A stretch of DNA of 24,780 nucleotides from an uncultured Alphaproteobacteria bacterium (GCA_903922545.1 CAIXUE010000328.1:1-24780), one strand, 5' to 3'. Positions 8,723 through 16,200 are shown, counted from the first letter of the stretch. Numbers and translations are program-made. Notes: generated by a model not told the origin, from the sequence alone.

Positions 8723-9023
8723 CAGCGAGGCCCGACTGGCCTTCGCGCTGCTTCAGCGCGGCATAGACATCATCAGGCGTGATGCCGGCTGCCGCCCACA
8801 GCACCAGCAGATGATACAGCACATCGCCAGATTCAGCGGCCAGCTGCGCCTTGTCGCCCGACACCGCGGCCAGCACTGTTTCCACCGCTTCTTCGCCGAA
8901 TTTCTTGGCGCATTTGGCCACGCCTTCGGAAAGAAGTTTGGCGGTGTAGGACTGGGATGTATCGCCTGCGTTTTTACGCGCGGCGATGGTGGCGAAAAGC
9001 CGGTCTATCGGGTGGTCCGTCAT
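8700..9023 (-). CDS. hisE: Phosphoribosyl-ATP pyrophosphatase
   Basis: HisE hydrolyses phosphoribosyl-ATP to phosphoribosyl-AMP, the second step of histidine synthesis. The 107-residue product shows the all-alpha MazG-like fold signature: KKFGEEAVETVLAA (40-53) with the metal-binding glutamates, and ESGDVLYHLLVLW (64-76). The ATG at 9023 gives MTDHPIDRLF, the natural family start; a longer frame would add 12 unrelated residues. It lies 25 bases after gluQRS on the same strand and may share its transcript. It is not beside other his genes; a partial hisF appears about 15.6 kb away. Confidence 0.94.
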   Translation of the reverse strand: MTDHPIDRLFATIAARKNAGDTSQSYTAKLLSEGVAKCAKKFGEEAVETVLAAVSGDKAQLAAESGDVLYHLLVLWAAAGITPDDVYAALKQREGQSGLAEKAARPK

Positions 9024-9048
9024 GACGGTGAAATAGCATGACCCGGCC

Positions 9049-9867
9049 TTAAAGCCCAAGCCGGGCGAAAATATCGTCTGGCGTGGCGCCCGCTTCGCGC
9101 AAAGCCCGCAGCGTGACGGCCTGATCGCGCTTGGAAAATTTGTGGCCGGCCTCGTCCAGGATCAGGCGGTGATGGGCATAGGCCGGTTCGGGCAGGCCCA
9201 TCAGTGCCTGCAGCAGGCGCTGGACATGGGCGGCGGGCAAAAGGTCTTCGCCCCGTGTCACCAACGTTACCCTCTGGAAGGCGTCATCCACCACCACCGC
9301 CAGATGATAGGCGGCGGGCACATCCTTGCGCGCCAGCACCAGGTCACCGAATTTCAAAGGCTCGACGGCGATGGCCTGGTTCTTTTCGCGAAAACTTAGC
9401 GGGCCGGCGCGTTCCGCTGCTTTGGCCGCGTCCAGCCGCAAGGCATAGGGCGCGCCGGATGCCAGACGTTCCTGTCTTTCGCTTTCGGACAGATGCCGGC
9501 AGGTGCCGGGATAAAGCGGACCATCTGGACCATGGGGAGCCTGGGATGCGCGCACGATTTCGTCGGCGATTTCCTTGCGGGTGCAGAAGCAGGGATAAGT
9601 GAGGCCCCGCGCCGTCAGGGTATTGAGTGCCTGCTGGTAAGCGTCCATGCGGGTTGACTGGCGGATCACCGGTTCTTCCCAGCGTAAGCCCAGCCAGGCC
9701 AAGTCTTCAAAAATCGCGGTGATAAAGTCTTCCCGCGCCCGGCCCTGATCCAGATCCTCGATCCGCAGCAAAAAGCGTGCGCCCGCCCGCGCTGCCATGA
9801 CGGCGGCATAGGCATGGCCCAGATGCAGATAGCCGGTTGGACTTGGGGCGAAGCGCGTGACAATCAT
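9049..9867 (-). CDS. gluQRS: Glutamyl-Q tRNA(Asp) synthetase
   Basis: GluQRS is a truncated GluRS-like enzyme that attaches glutamate to the queuosine base at position 34 of tRNA(Asp). The 272-residue protein contains the catalytic domain only, without an anticodon-binding domain. It has RFAPSPTGYLHLGH (HIGH-type motif at 15-18), RIEDLD (35-40) and the KMSKS-like KFSKRD (243-248). Zinc ligands C93, C95, Y119 and C123 match the family pattern C-x-C...Y-x3-C, with a longer spacing between. ATG at 9867 is preferred over TTG at 9876. The start faces the esterase gene across only 29 bases. Confidence 0.93.
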   Translation of the reverse strand: MIVTRFAPSPTGYLHLGHAYAAVMAARAGARFLLRIEDLDQGRAREDFITAIFEDLAWLGLRWEEPVIRQSTRMDAYQQALNTLTARGLTYPCFCTRKEIADEIVRASQAPHGPDGPLYPGTCRHLSESERQERLASGAPYALRLDAAKAAERAGPLSFREKNQAIAVEPLKFGDLVLARKDVPAAYHLAVVVDDAFQRVTLVTRGEDLLPAAHVQRLLQALMGLPEPAYAHHRLILDEAGHKFSKRDQAVTLRALREAGATPDDIFARLGL

Positions 9868-9874
9868 GGGCGGC

Positions 9875-9882
9875 AATCTAAT
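9875..9882. promoter_or_regulatory. Candidate two-way -10 element between gluQRS and the esterase gene
   Basis: The 29-base spacer (9868-9896) contains AATCTAAT at 9875-9882. Read on plus it gives TCTAAT (five of six matches to TATAAT) 14 bases before the esterase ATG. Read on minus, 9880-9875 gives TAGATT (four of six) seven bases before the gluQRS ATG. No good -35 box is seen on either side, so this is a weak inference. It is the only promoter-like sequence in the gap. Confidence 0.3.
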
Positions 9883-9896
9883 CCTTATTTTGAAAA

Positions 9897-10592
9897 ATGA
9901 GTTTGCCCTCTCTCTCCGGCCCGCGTCTTGAACCCCTGAAAGGTCCCGCCACCCATCTGGTGGTGCTGGTGCATGGCTATGGCTCTGACGGCGAAGACCT
10001 GATCGGCCTGGCGCCGCATTGGCAAAAACAGATGCCGGGCGCGGCCTTTGCCGCTCCCAATGCGCCCGATCCGGTGCCCGGCTCGTCTGGCTATCAATGG
10101 TTTCCCATTTCCCGCATCGATCCCAAGGAAATGCAAAAAGGCGTGGAAAGTGTGGGCCCCGTGCTGGACCGCTTTCTGGATGAGGAATTGGCGCGGTTGT
10201 CCTTGCCCCCCGAGCGGCTGATTCTGATCGGCTTCAGCCAGGGCACCATGCTGTCGCTGCAGGTGGGCCTTCGGCGCGCGGTCGCTCCCGCGGCCATTGT
10301 CGGCCTGTCGGGGATGCTGGCCGGCCCGCCACCGGAGCGGGGCGATGGGCCGCCGGTTTTCCTGGCCCATGGCGATGCCGATCAGGTGATTCCGGTTCAG
10401 GCCATGCTGATGGCGGTCTCGGCCCTGGGCGAAGCAGGCTATCGGGTGCAATGGCATCTGGCCCATGGCGTGGGCCATGGCGTGGATCCTCAGACCATCG
10501 ATCTAGCGGGCGATTTCATGGAATTGGCCGTATCCGGGCATCTGGTGGGGAGCGGGCCGGCCTCATCGCTGCTGAAGGCGCAACGCCTTTAA
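9897..10592 (+). CDS. Alpha/beta-hydrolase, phospholipase/carboxylesterase family
   Basis: The 231-residue protein belongs to the small serine esterases related to YpfH and acyl-protein thioesterases. The nucleophile elbow is GFSQGT (S114), the acid is in HGDADQVIP (D162) and the catalytic histidine is in GVGHGVD (H194). The oxyanion loop is HGYGSDGEDL (26-35). No signal peptide is seen, so it is probably cytosolic. The substrate cannot be told from sequence. A 6-bp stem (AAGGCG 10575-10580 with CGCCTT 10584-10589) overlaps its 3' end but lacks a T run. It is divergent from gluQRS. Confidence 0.88.
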   Translation: MSLPSLSGPRLEPLKGPATHLVVLVHGYGSDGEDLIGLAPHWQKQMPGAAFAAPNAPDPVPGSSGYQWFPISRIDPKEMQKGVESVGPVLDRFLDEELARLSLPPERLILIGFSQGTMLSLQVGLRRAVAPAAIVGLSGMLAGPPPERGDGPPVFLAHGDADQVIPVQAMLMAVSALGEAGYRVQWHLAHGVGHGVDPQTIDLAGDFMELAVSGHLVGSGPASSLLKAQRL

Positions 10593-10633
10593 AACCGGGC
10601 CGTAATGCCTCTGTCACAGGGGTTTGGCACACC

Positions 10634-10663
10634 TTGGCAGGGGCGCAGAATCGCCCTTAGTAT
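10634..10663 (+). promoter_or_regulatory. Candidate sigma-70-type promoter for the HNH gene
   Basis: TTGGCA (10634-10639, five of six matches to the -35 consensus) and TAGTAT (10658-10663, four of six to -10) are 18 bases apart. The spacer holds a perfect inverted repeat, GGGCG (10641-10645) and CGCCC (10652-10656), which could be an operator. Transcription would start near 10670, about 30 bases before the GTG. A further hairpin, CCTCTG/CAGGGG at 10608-10622, lies upstream. Confidence 0.4.
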
Positions 10664-10702
10664 TGCCTGCCGAAGGAGAAACATCTTCACAGGGATCGCG
10701 CC

Positions 10703-11263
10703 GTGTTAGCCCCTCTGCGCTCCGCCACCGCCTGTCCCGCGCTGGTGCTCAATGCTGACTATCGGCCGCTCAGCTATTACCCGCTGTCGCTCTGGTCATG
10801 GCAGGACACCATCAAGGCGGTGTTTCTGGAACGCGTGACCATTCTGGAAGAATATGACCGGGTGGTGCGCTCACCCACCTTTGAGATGCGGCTGCCGTCG
10901 GTGGTTTCGCTCAAGACCTATATCCGCCCGGCGCGCAATCCCGCCTTCACCCGCTTCAATGTTTTTCTGCGCGACGAGTTTGAATGCCAATATTGCGGCG
11001 TGGATGAAGAGTTGACGTTTGATCATCTTATTCCCCGCTCCCGGGGCGGACGCACCACCTGGGAAAATGTCGTCACTGCCTGCAGCCCCTGCAATCTCAC
11101 CAAGGGTGGAATGATGCCGGCGCAGGCGCGCATGTTTCCGCGCCGGACGCCGCGCCAGCCCACGGTGACGGAGTTGCGCGAGAGGGGAAGAAAGTTTCCG
11201 CCCAATTATCTGCACGAGAGTTGGACGGATTATCTGTACTGGGATTCCGAGCTGGAGCCGTAG
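10703..11263 (+). CDS. HNH endonuclease family protein
   Basis: The 186-residue protein carries a zinc-ribbon HNH domain: CQYC (95-98), FDHLIPRSRGG (106-116), then TWENVVTACSPCN (119-131) with the second CxxC at 127-130 and K134. The N-terminal part, with VLNADYRPLSYYPLSLWSWQ, is a widely conserved extension in chromosomal HNH proteins of alphaproteobacteria. No adjacent methylase, phage or intein gene suggests restriction or mobility, so a housekeeping DNA role is more likely but unproven. Start GTG at 10703 has AGGGA at 10691-10695, seven bases upstream. It is convergent with coq7, with six bases between stops. Confidence 0.88.
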   Translation: MLAPLRSATACPALVLNADYRPLSYYPLSLWSWQDTIKAVFLERVTILEEYDRVVRSPTFEMRLPSVVSLKTYIRPARNPAFTRFNVFLRDEFECQYCGVDEELTFDHLIPRSRGGRTTWENVVTACSPCNLTKGGMMPAQARMFPRRTPRQPTVTELRERGRKFPPNYLHESWTDYLYWDSELEP

Positions 11264-11269
11264 GCCCGC

Positions 11270-11812
11270 TCAGATTTTCTCTGAAAGCTTGATGGCCACG
11301 CGGCAGCCGGCTTTGATCGCTTCGCTGAGGAGGCGATAGCCGGGCGCGGTCTCCGCGCCATGATCCAGCGCCGTCTGGCGGTGCGAAGCTTCGTCGGCGC
11401 GAAAATCCTCAACCGTTTTCTTGAAGGCCGGCTCCTTGTCGCCCAAAGCTTCGATCTGGGCGGCATAATGTTCGTCAATCGCTTCTTCCACCGCCGCCGT
11501 GCAGGCGAAGGCGGCTTTCTCACCCATCAGGGCGGTGGCCGCGCCCAAGGCAAAACCGGCGACACGCCAGATGGGTTCCAGCGCGGTGGGCCGCACCCGG
11601 CGTTCATTGACCAGCTTGTCGAAAGTTTGCAGGTGGCGTTGTTCCTGCTCCGCCATATGACGGATCACATCCGCGCTGGCGCGGTTTTTCAGCACCGCCA
11701 GCTGGCCTTCGTAAATCCGCACCGCGCCATATTCGCCGGCATGATCCACCCGGATCATGGCCTCGATATCGGTGCTGGCGCCGGGCGCTTTGGGTTTGGC
11801 TTTACGCGGCAT
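11270..11812 (-). CDS. coq7: Demethoxyubiquinone hydroxylase Coq7
   Basis: Coq7 is a di-iron monooxygenase that hydroxylates 2-polyprenyl-3-methyl-6-methoxy-1,4-benzoquinol late in ubiquinone synthesis at the inner membrane. The 180-residue ferritin-like protein has the iron ligands in order: E27 (DHAGEYGA), E57 and H60 (EQEQRH), E109 (AVEEAIDEHY), E141 and H144 (DEASH). It overlaps dsbB by 11 bases on the same strand, so the two genes are probably one transcript. This type is used by many alphaproteobacteria instead of, or beside, UbiF. Confidence 0.94.
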   Translation of the reverse strand: MPRKAKPKAPGASTDIEAMIRVDHAGEYGAVRIYEGQLAVLKNRASADVIRHMAEQEQRHLQTFDKLVNERRVRPTALEPIWRVAGFALGAATALMGEKAAFACTAAVEEAIDEHYAAQIEALGDKEPAFKKTVEDFRADEASHRQTALDHGAETAPGYRLLSEAIKAGCRVAIKLSEKI

Positions 11813-12272
11813 GATTTTCCTGTCTCAAGGCAAAGGCGCCAAGCCCCGCAATCAGGAATGAGAAGATGGCGTTATAGGCCGCCAGCGACAGGCCGAACAA
11901 AGACCATGTCACCACATCGCACTGGATCACCGGCACCACATTGCTGCCCAGAACAAAGCGCTGGCCGGTACAGGAAGTGGGGCCGGGCAGCAGATGCAGC
12001 TGCATGCCGGTCTGGTAAAGCCCGATCAGGCCGGAAATCAGAACCAGTGCGACACAGAGCCAGGCCAGGGTGCGGGCATGGCCGCGCATCAGGCTCACGC
12101 CGATGATGCCGATAATGGCTGCGGCAATATGCGGCCAGCGCTGCCAATGGCACATTTCGCAAGGATTGACGCCGCCGATATATTGAAAGCCCAGCGCGCC
12201 AAGGATGAGCGCCAGGGCGGCAAGACCAACGCCAAGTGCAACCTTATCCGCGCGCAAAAATCGCCCCTTCAT
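11802..12272 (-). CDS. dsbB: Disulfide bond formation protein DsbB
   Basis: DsbB reoxidises periplasmic DsbA and passes the electrons to quinone. The 156-residue protein has four predicted membrane segments. The first periplasmic redox pair is in NPCEMCHWQRWPH (C38, C41), and the second pair is C101 (GPTSCTG) and C118 (VIQCD). Starting at ATG 12272 gives a normal length and a 29-base overlap with the end of the VOC gene; TTG at 12257 would shorten the overlap to 14. The open frame upstream is only a shadow of the VOC gene. The 11-base overlap with coq7 links quinone use with quinone synthesis. Confidence 0.9.
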   Translation of the reverse strand: MKGRFLRADKVALGVGLAALALILGALGFQYIGGVNPCEMCHWQRWPHIAAAIIGIIGVSLMRGHARTLAWLCVALVLISGLIGLYQTGMQLHLLPGPTSCTGQRFVLGSNVVPVIQCDVVTWSLFGLSLAAYNAIFSFLIAGLGAFALRQENHAA

Positions 12273-12669
12273 CCCCGAAAGCCTTGAATTCCAGCGCATT
12301 GCCGCTGGGATCGCAGAAAAAGAATGTCGCCTGTTCACCTGGCTGGCCTTCAAAGCGTATGCCGGGTTCGATGATGAAGGAAACTTTTTTTTCGGTAAGC
12401 CGTGCCGCCAGTTCCCGCCATTGCGGCATGGAAAGAATCGCCCCGAAATGACGCACCGGCACATTATCGCCATCAACCAGATTATGATGCTGGTGTCCGG
12501 CGTCATTCGGGCTTAAATGAGCGACGATCTGATGACCGAAAAAATCGAAATCCACCCAATCCGCGCTCGAGCGTCCTTCGGGACAACCGAGCAGTTCGCC
12601 GTAAAAGGCGCGGGCTTCGGCAAGATCGCGCACGGGAAAGGCCAGATGAAAACGCGGACGGGCATGCAT
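12244..12669 (-). CDS. VOC (glyoxalase-like) family protein
   Basis: The 141-residue protein has the vicinal-oxygen-chelate fold: RFHLAFPVRDLAEARAFYGELLGC at the N-terminus (H8 a likely metal ligand), VRHFGAILSM in the middle (second histidine) and FCDPSGNALEFKAF near the end (glutamate ligand). These positions fit metal-dependent glyoxalase or dioxygenase-like proteins. The substrate is unknown. It starts a minus-strand set with dsbB and coq7, overlapping dsbB by 29 bases. Its ATG is 17 bases from the divergent peptidase gene. Confidence 0.82.
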   Translation of the reverse strand: MHARPRFHLAFPVRDLAEARAFYGELLGCPEGRSSADWVDFDFFGHQIVAHLSPNDAGHQHHNLVDGDNVPVRHFGAILSMPQWRELAARLTEKKVSFIIEPGIRFEGQPGEQATFFFCDPSGNALEFKAFGDEGAIFARG

Positions 12670-12686
12670 GCCCTGAGATTAAACGC

Positions 12687-13445
12687 ATGCCGCTGAAAAT
12701 GCGAGCGGTGCTGGCCCTGTTCAAAAAGAAGAAGCCGCGCAAGCCTTCGGTGACGCGCGAGCTTTTGGCGATTGACGGCGAAAGCGTTGCGGTGCTGGTG
12801 CGGCTCAATCCCCGGGCGCGGCGCATTGTTATGCGCGTCAATCCGGTAAGCGGCGAGGTCACCGTCACCGCGCCGTCGCGGGTGGGGCGGGCGGCCGCGC
12901 TGGCTTTTGTGCGCGGCGAGACAGGCTGGGTGCGCACCCAGCGGGCTGCCGCCCCCGGCGGCGTGGCGCTGGCGCCCGGCGCTGCGGTGCCGTTTCTGGG
13001 AACGATGCATCGCATTCAGGTGGCGCAAAAGCGCGGACCATCGCCGGTATGGCGGGAAGAGGGTGTGATTTATGTCAGCGGCCGCACCGAACATGCCGCC
13101 CGGCGGCTGAAGGATTTTTTCAAGCGCACGGCGCGGGAAGAGTTTGAAAAAAGCGCGCTGGGCTTCGGAGCGCAACTGGGCGTCAAGCCCACCCGCATCA
13201 CCATGCGCGACACCGCCAGCCGCTGGGGTTCATGCTCATCGGCGCGGTCGCTGTCATTTTCCTGGCGGCTGATTTTTGCCCCCGATTATGTGCGCGACTA
13301 TGTGGTGGCGCATGAAGCGGCGCATATGAAGGAAATGAATCACGGGCCGCGTTTCTGGGCGCTGGTGGATGACCTGACACCCCATGCCCGCAAGGCGCGC
13401 AAATGGCTGCGCGATAACGGGCGCAATTTGCTGCGCTATAACTAG
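12687..13445 (+). CDS. YgjP-like M48-type metallopeptidase (DUF45/SprT-like)
   Basis: The 252-residue product shows the zinc-peptidase motif HEAAH (209-213) in YVVAHEAAHMKEMNHGPRFW, with H219 as the likely third ligand. The family block TRITMRDTASRWGSCSS (169-185) and the N-terminal RRIVMRVNPVSGEVTVTAP are typical of YgjP/DUF45 proteins. In DNA-protein crosslink or degradation contexts the family is linked to Wss1/SprT-like peptidases, but function here is not shown. Start ATG 12687 is chosen because the frame upstream runs through the divergent VOC gene; ATG 12699 is an alternative. It ends exactly one base before the convergent PBP stop. Confidence 0.87.
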   Translation: MPLKMRAVLALFKKKKPRKPSVTRELLAIDGESVAVLVRLNPRARRIVMRVNPVSGEVTVTAPSRVGRAAALAFVRGETGWVRTQRAAAPGGVALAPGAAVPFLGTMHRIQVAQKRGPSPVWREEGVIYVSGRTEHAARRLKDFFKRTAREEFEKSALGFGAQLGVKPTRITMRDTASRWGSCSSARSLSFSWRLIFAPDYVRDYVVAHEAAHMKEMNHGPRFWALVDDLTPHARKARKWLRDNGRNLLRYN

Positions 13446-15452
13446 CTAGATACCACTGAATATACTGTTCAGGATGCTCTCGAAAGTCCCAGGCTTGTCA
13501 GCGCCGGGCTTTTCGTCGGACGCGGGCTGCGCGGTTTCGGACTGGGTTGTCGCGGCATCCCCCACCAACGCATCGCCGGTGAGGGGACGAACCGGCAGGC
13601 CCTGTTCCGCATTGGCCATGAAAGCATGGAAAATATGCGCCGGCACGCCGCCGCCGGTGGCGGTGAGGCCCGGCGCCTTGTGCATGGGCGCGGAATTGTC
13701 GTTGCCGATCCACACGCCGGTGACCAGATCGGCGGTAAAGCCGACAAACCAGGCGTCATGGGAATCCTGGGTGGTGCCGGTCTTGCCCGCGGTGGGGCGA
13801 TCTTCCAGCCGCGCCGCCTTGCCGGTGCCAGTGGTGACGGTTTCGACCATCAGTTTCAGCATCGCCGCATTGTTATCTGGCGACATCACCGGTTCTGTGA
13901 CGGCGGCTTTGCGGGAATAAAGAATTTTGCCCTCCCGCGTGTGGACGGACAGAATGGCGAAAGGCGCCACGCTGGTGCCGCCATTGGCGAAGGCGGCGTA
14001 AGCGCCGGTCAGTTCCAGCGGCGTGACGCCGGAGGTGCCCAGCGCCAGCGATGAGACTTCCGCCAGTGGTGATGCGATGCCCAGCCGCCTGGCGGTGCGG
14101 GCCACTTCCTTGGGACCCACTTCGTCGGTCAATTCCGCCGCCACGACATTGGAGGAATCGGCGAAGGCCTTGGTGAGGGTGATATCGCCTTCAAATTCGC
14201 CTTCGAAATCCGAAGGCTTCCAGCCGTGAATATCCACCGGCCCGTCATGCAGGATGTCGTCGGGCGTATGGCCGTGTTCAAAAGCGGTCAGATACACAAA
14301 GGGTTTGAAGGCGCTGCCGGGCTGGCGCTGGGCGTCGCTGGCGCGGTTAAAGCCGGATTCGCTGTAGGAACGCCCCCCCACCATGGCGCGGATGGCGCCG
14401 TCCGGCGTCATCGCCACCAGCGCGCCCTGGGTGGCGCCGATGCGGGTGCCTTCGCTGCGCAAGGTTTCATCCACGGCGCGTTCGGCCATGTCTTGCGTGG
14501 GAAGATCGAAACTGGTTTCCACAATCACCGGCTCGGTGCCGTTGCCGATCACGCTGTTCAGATGCGCCAGCACCCAGTCGGCGAAATAGCCGGAATCAGG
14601 CGTGCCCGAGCCTTTGACAATGCGTGGCCGCGTCGCCTGGGCCCGCGCCCGCGTGGCGTCGTCAATAAAGCCGGCATTTTCCATGGCGCGAAGCACGATC
14701 TGCGCGCGGGCCAGTGAGGCATCGCTGTCAGCCACCGCATTGTAACGGGCTGGGGCCTTGACGCTGCCGGCCAGCATGGCGGCTTCGGTCAGGCCGAGTT
14801 CGTTGGCGTGCTTGCCGAAGAATTTCTCGGATGCCGCTTCGATGCCGAAGACGCCGGCGCCGAAATACACCCGGTTCAGATAAAGCGTGAGGATCTGGTT
14901 TTTGGAGTAACGCGACTCCAGATAGATCGCCAGCATCGCTTCCTGCACTTTGCGCTCAAAGGTGCGGCCCGGCGTCAGGAACAAATTCTTGGCAAGCTGC
15001 TGCGTGAGGGTCGATCCGCCCTGCACCACATGGCCGGCCATCATGTTCACAATGCCGGCGCGGGTCATGCCGACCGGGTCAATGCCGAAATGATCGCGGA
15101 AGCGGCGGTCTTCGATGGCGATGAAGGCGTTAGGCACATAATCGGGAAGATCTTCGGCCTTCACCATCTGGCCCTGGGTCAGGCCGCGCCGCGCAATCTG
15201 GTTGCCGTGATCGTCCAGAATGGTGACGTCCCGGCTGGGGCCGGTGGCCAGAAGATTTTTGACGTCGGGCAGCTGGGACAAAAAATGCGAATAGAAAATC
15301 GCGCCGAAGATCGCGCCCCAGATCAGCAGCATCATCAGAACAAAAGGCCAGGCGGCTTTGCGTTTGGGCGGCGGTGGGGGCGGCGCGTCGTCTTCGGCGC
15401 GGGACTTGCGCCTTTTGCCTGAAGGTTTTTTTGCCGGGGCCCGCTTCGCCAT
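13446..15452 (-). CDS. Class A penicillin-binding protein (PBP1A family)
   Basis: A bifunctional peptidoglycan glycosyltransferase and transpeptidase of 668 residues. A basic, proline-rich cytoplasmic tail (1-33) precedes one membrane anchor (about 34-56). The GT51 domain has [12 protein letters not shown] (catalytic E114) and [12 protein letters not shown] (145-156). The transpeptidase domain has SAFK (S380-K383), SSN (433-435) and [17 protein letters not shown] (KTG at 557-559). The C-terminal 40 residues are acidic and low in complexity. A hairpin and a TTAA palindrome lie upstream. Whether it is the PBP1A or PBP1C orthologue needs phylogeny; the motifs fit 1A. Confidence 0.93.
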   Translation of the reverse strand: MAKRAPAKKPSGKRRKSRAEDDAPPPPPPKRKAAWPFVLMMLLIWGAIFGAIFYSHFLSQLPDVKNLLATGPSRDVTILDDHGNQIARRGLTQGQMVKAEDLPDYVPNAFIAIEDRRFRDHFGIDPVGMTRAGIVNMMAGHVVQGGSTLTQQLAKNLFLTPGRTFERKVQEAMLAIYLESRYSKNQILTLYLNRVYFGAGVFGIEAASEKFFGKHANELGLTEAAMLAGSVKAPARYNAVADSDASLARAQIVLRAMENAGFIDDATRARAQATRPRIVKGSGTPDSGYFADWVLAHLNSVIGNGTEPVIVETSFDLPTQDMAERAVDETLRSEGTRIGATQGALVAMTPDGAIRAMVGGRSYSESGFNRASDAQRQPGSAFKPFVYLTAFEHGHTPDDILHDGPVDIHGWKPSDFEGEFEGDITLTKAFADSSNVVAAELTDEVGPKEVARTARRLGIASPLAEVSSLALGTSGVTPLELTGAYAAFANGGTSVAPFAILSVHTREGKILYSRKAAVTEPVMSPDNNAAMLKLMVETVTTGTGKAARLEDRPTAGKTGTTQDSHDAWFVGFTADLVTGVWIGNDNSAPMHKAPGLTATGGGVPAHIFHAFMANAEQGLPVRPLTGDALVGDAATTQSETAQPASDEKPGADKPGTFESILNSIFSGI

Positions 15453-15475
15453 GCCGGATTTATCGGACCGGGAGG

Positions 15476-15491
15476 GTTAACGGCTGTTAAA
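15476..15491. promoter_or_regulatory. TTAAC-N4-GTTAA palindrome upstream of the PBP gene
   Basis: TTAAC (15477-15481) and GTTAA (15486-15490) form a perfect 14-base palindrome, about 25 bases before the PBP start on the minus strand. It resembles the cell-cycle regulator CtrA site (TTAA-N7-TTAA), but the spacing is N6. It may be an operator; the identity of any binder is open. Confidence 0.3.
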
Positions 15492-15502
15492 CATTGGAGC
15501 GT

Positions 15503-15556
15503 CGGCCGGGAAAAGTGCGGAGAACCGCAGGTTCGAAGCGGTTTTCCGTCCGGCCG
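15503..15556. repeat. Long imperfect inverted repeat between the response regulator and PBP genes
   Basis: Outer arms CGGCCGG (15503-15509) and CCGGCCG (15550-15556) are exact complements. Inner arms at 15518-15528 and 15538-15548 pair over 11 positions with one mismatch around a 9-base loop. On the minus strand this follows the response regulator stop, so it may act as a terminator or mRNA 3' end, although no clear U tract follows. Confidence 0.55.
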
Positions 15557-15585
15557 CGCGACCAAAAATAATCGTCGAGGCCAGA

Positions 15586-16200
15586 TCAGCCCAGCCGATA
15601 ACCGCCGCCTTCGGTCAGCAAAATCTTGGCCTGGCCTGGGTTTTCCTCGATTTTTCGCCTCAGGCGGTAAATGTGGGTTTCCAGGGTGTGGGTGGTGACA
15701 GCGGGGCTGTAGCCCCAGACTTCATGCAGCAAAGTTTCGCGCGGCACGGTGCGGCCGGCGGCATGCAGGAATTTGAGGATATTGGTCTCTTTCTCGGTGA
15801 GGCGCACCTTGCGCGCCCCGGTCAGCAGCTTGGCGCCGGGCCGGAACAGATAAGGCCCTATCTGGAAGGTGCGGTCTTCGCTGTCCGGGCCCAGCTGCGC
15901 CGAAAGCCGCGCCAGAAGCGCGGAAAGGCGAAACGGTTTGACCAGGCAGTCCGTCCCCATCATTTCATTTTCGCAGAGAAGCAAAACAGGCCGGCTTTTG
16001 CTGAGATCGCGGCTCAAGGCCTCACTGCCCTCTATCTGCGCATCTATGATCGCCATGTCATAGCCGCGATGGGCGCGGGCCTCAGCGGCCGAGGCCGCCT
16101 CGATCACCGCATAGGCGCCTTCGCGCGTCAGCTGTTCGGCCAGCGAATGGCGCAGCACCGCGTTCGCGTCCACCAGAAGAATATGCTTGGCGCTGGGCAT
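15586..16200 (-). CDS. OmpR-type response regulator with degenerate receiver domain
   Basis: The 204-residue protein has a receiver domain and a winged-helix output domain (about 113-204) with RLTEKETNILKFLHAAG, LLHEVWGY and TTHTLETHIYRLRRKIE, a group widely conserved in alphaproteobacteria. In the receiver D11, D53 and K88 are present, but the second acidic residue is A12 and the usual Thr/Ser is C76. Only 35 residues separate D53 from K88, against roughly 50 in normal receivers, so the alpha3-alpha4 region is shortened. Phosphorylation is therefore doubtful. No sensor kinase is adjacent. The 150-base gap to the next gene on plus probably holds both promoters. Confidence 0.87.
   Translation of the reverse strand: MPSAKHILLVDANAVLRHSLAEQLTREGAYAVIEAASAAEARAHRGYDMAIIDAQIEGSEALSRDLSKSRPVLLLCENEMMGTDCLVKPFRLSALLARLSAQLGPDSEDRTFQIGPYLFRPGAKLLTGARKVRLTEKETNILKFLHAAGRTVPRETLLHEVWGYSPAVTTHTLETHIYRLRRKIEENPGQAKILLTEGGGYRLG

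Noticed and set aside
10703..11263. HNH gene as part of a restriction, phage or homing system
   Set aside because: No methylase, toxin, phage or intron/intein gene is nearby, and the N-terminal extension is the common chromosomal type.
11802..12506. Longer DsbB of 234 residues starting at 12506
   Set aside because: The extra 78 residues come from the alternate frame of the VOC gene; ATG 12272 gives the normal family length and first membrane segment.
12402..13445. Longer YgjP-like peptidase of 347 residues starting at 12402
   Set aside because: The first 95 codons are antisense to the VOC gene and have no resemblance to the family; ATG 12687 starts the conserved part.
13442..13449. CTAGCTAG palindrome at the convergent stops of the peptidase and PBP genes
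   Set aside because: It is formed by two back-to-back TAG stop codons with one shared context and has no stem or T run for a terminator.
15477..15490. CtrA binding site upstream of the PBP gene
   Set aside because: The two TTAA half-sites are separated by six bases, not the seven of the known consensus; kept only as an unassigned palindrome.
15518..15548. GGTTCGAA inside a stem-loop, resembling a tRNA T-arm
   Set aside because: No acceptor stem, anticodon arm or D-arm could be found around it, and the stem geometry does not fit a 5-bp T stem with a 7-base loop.
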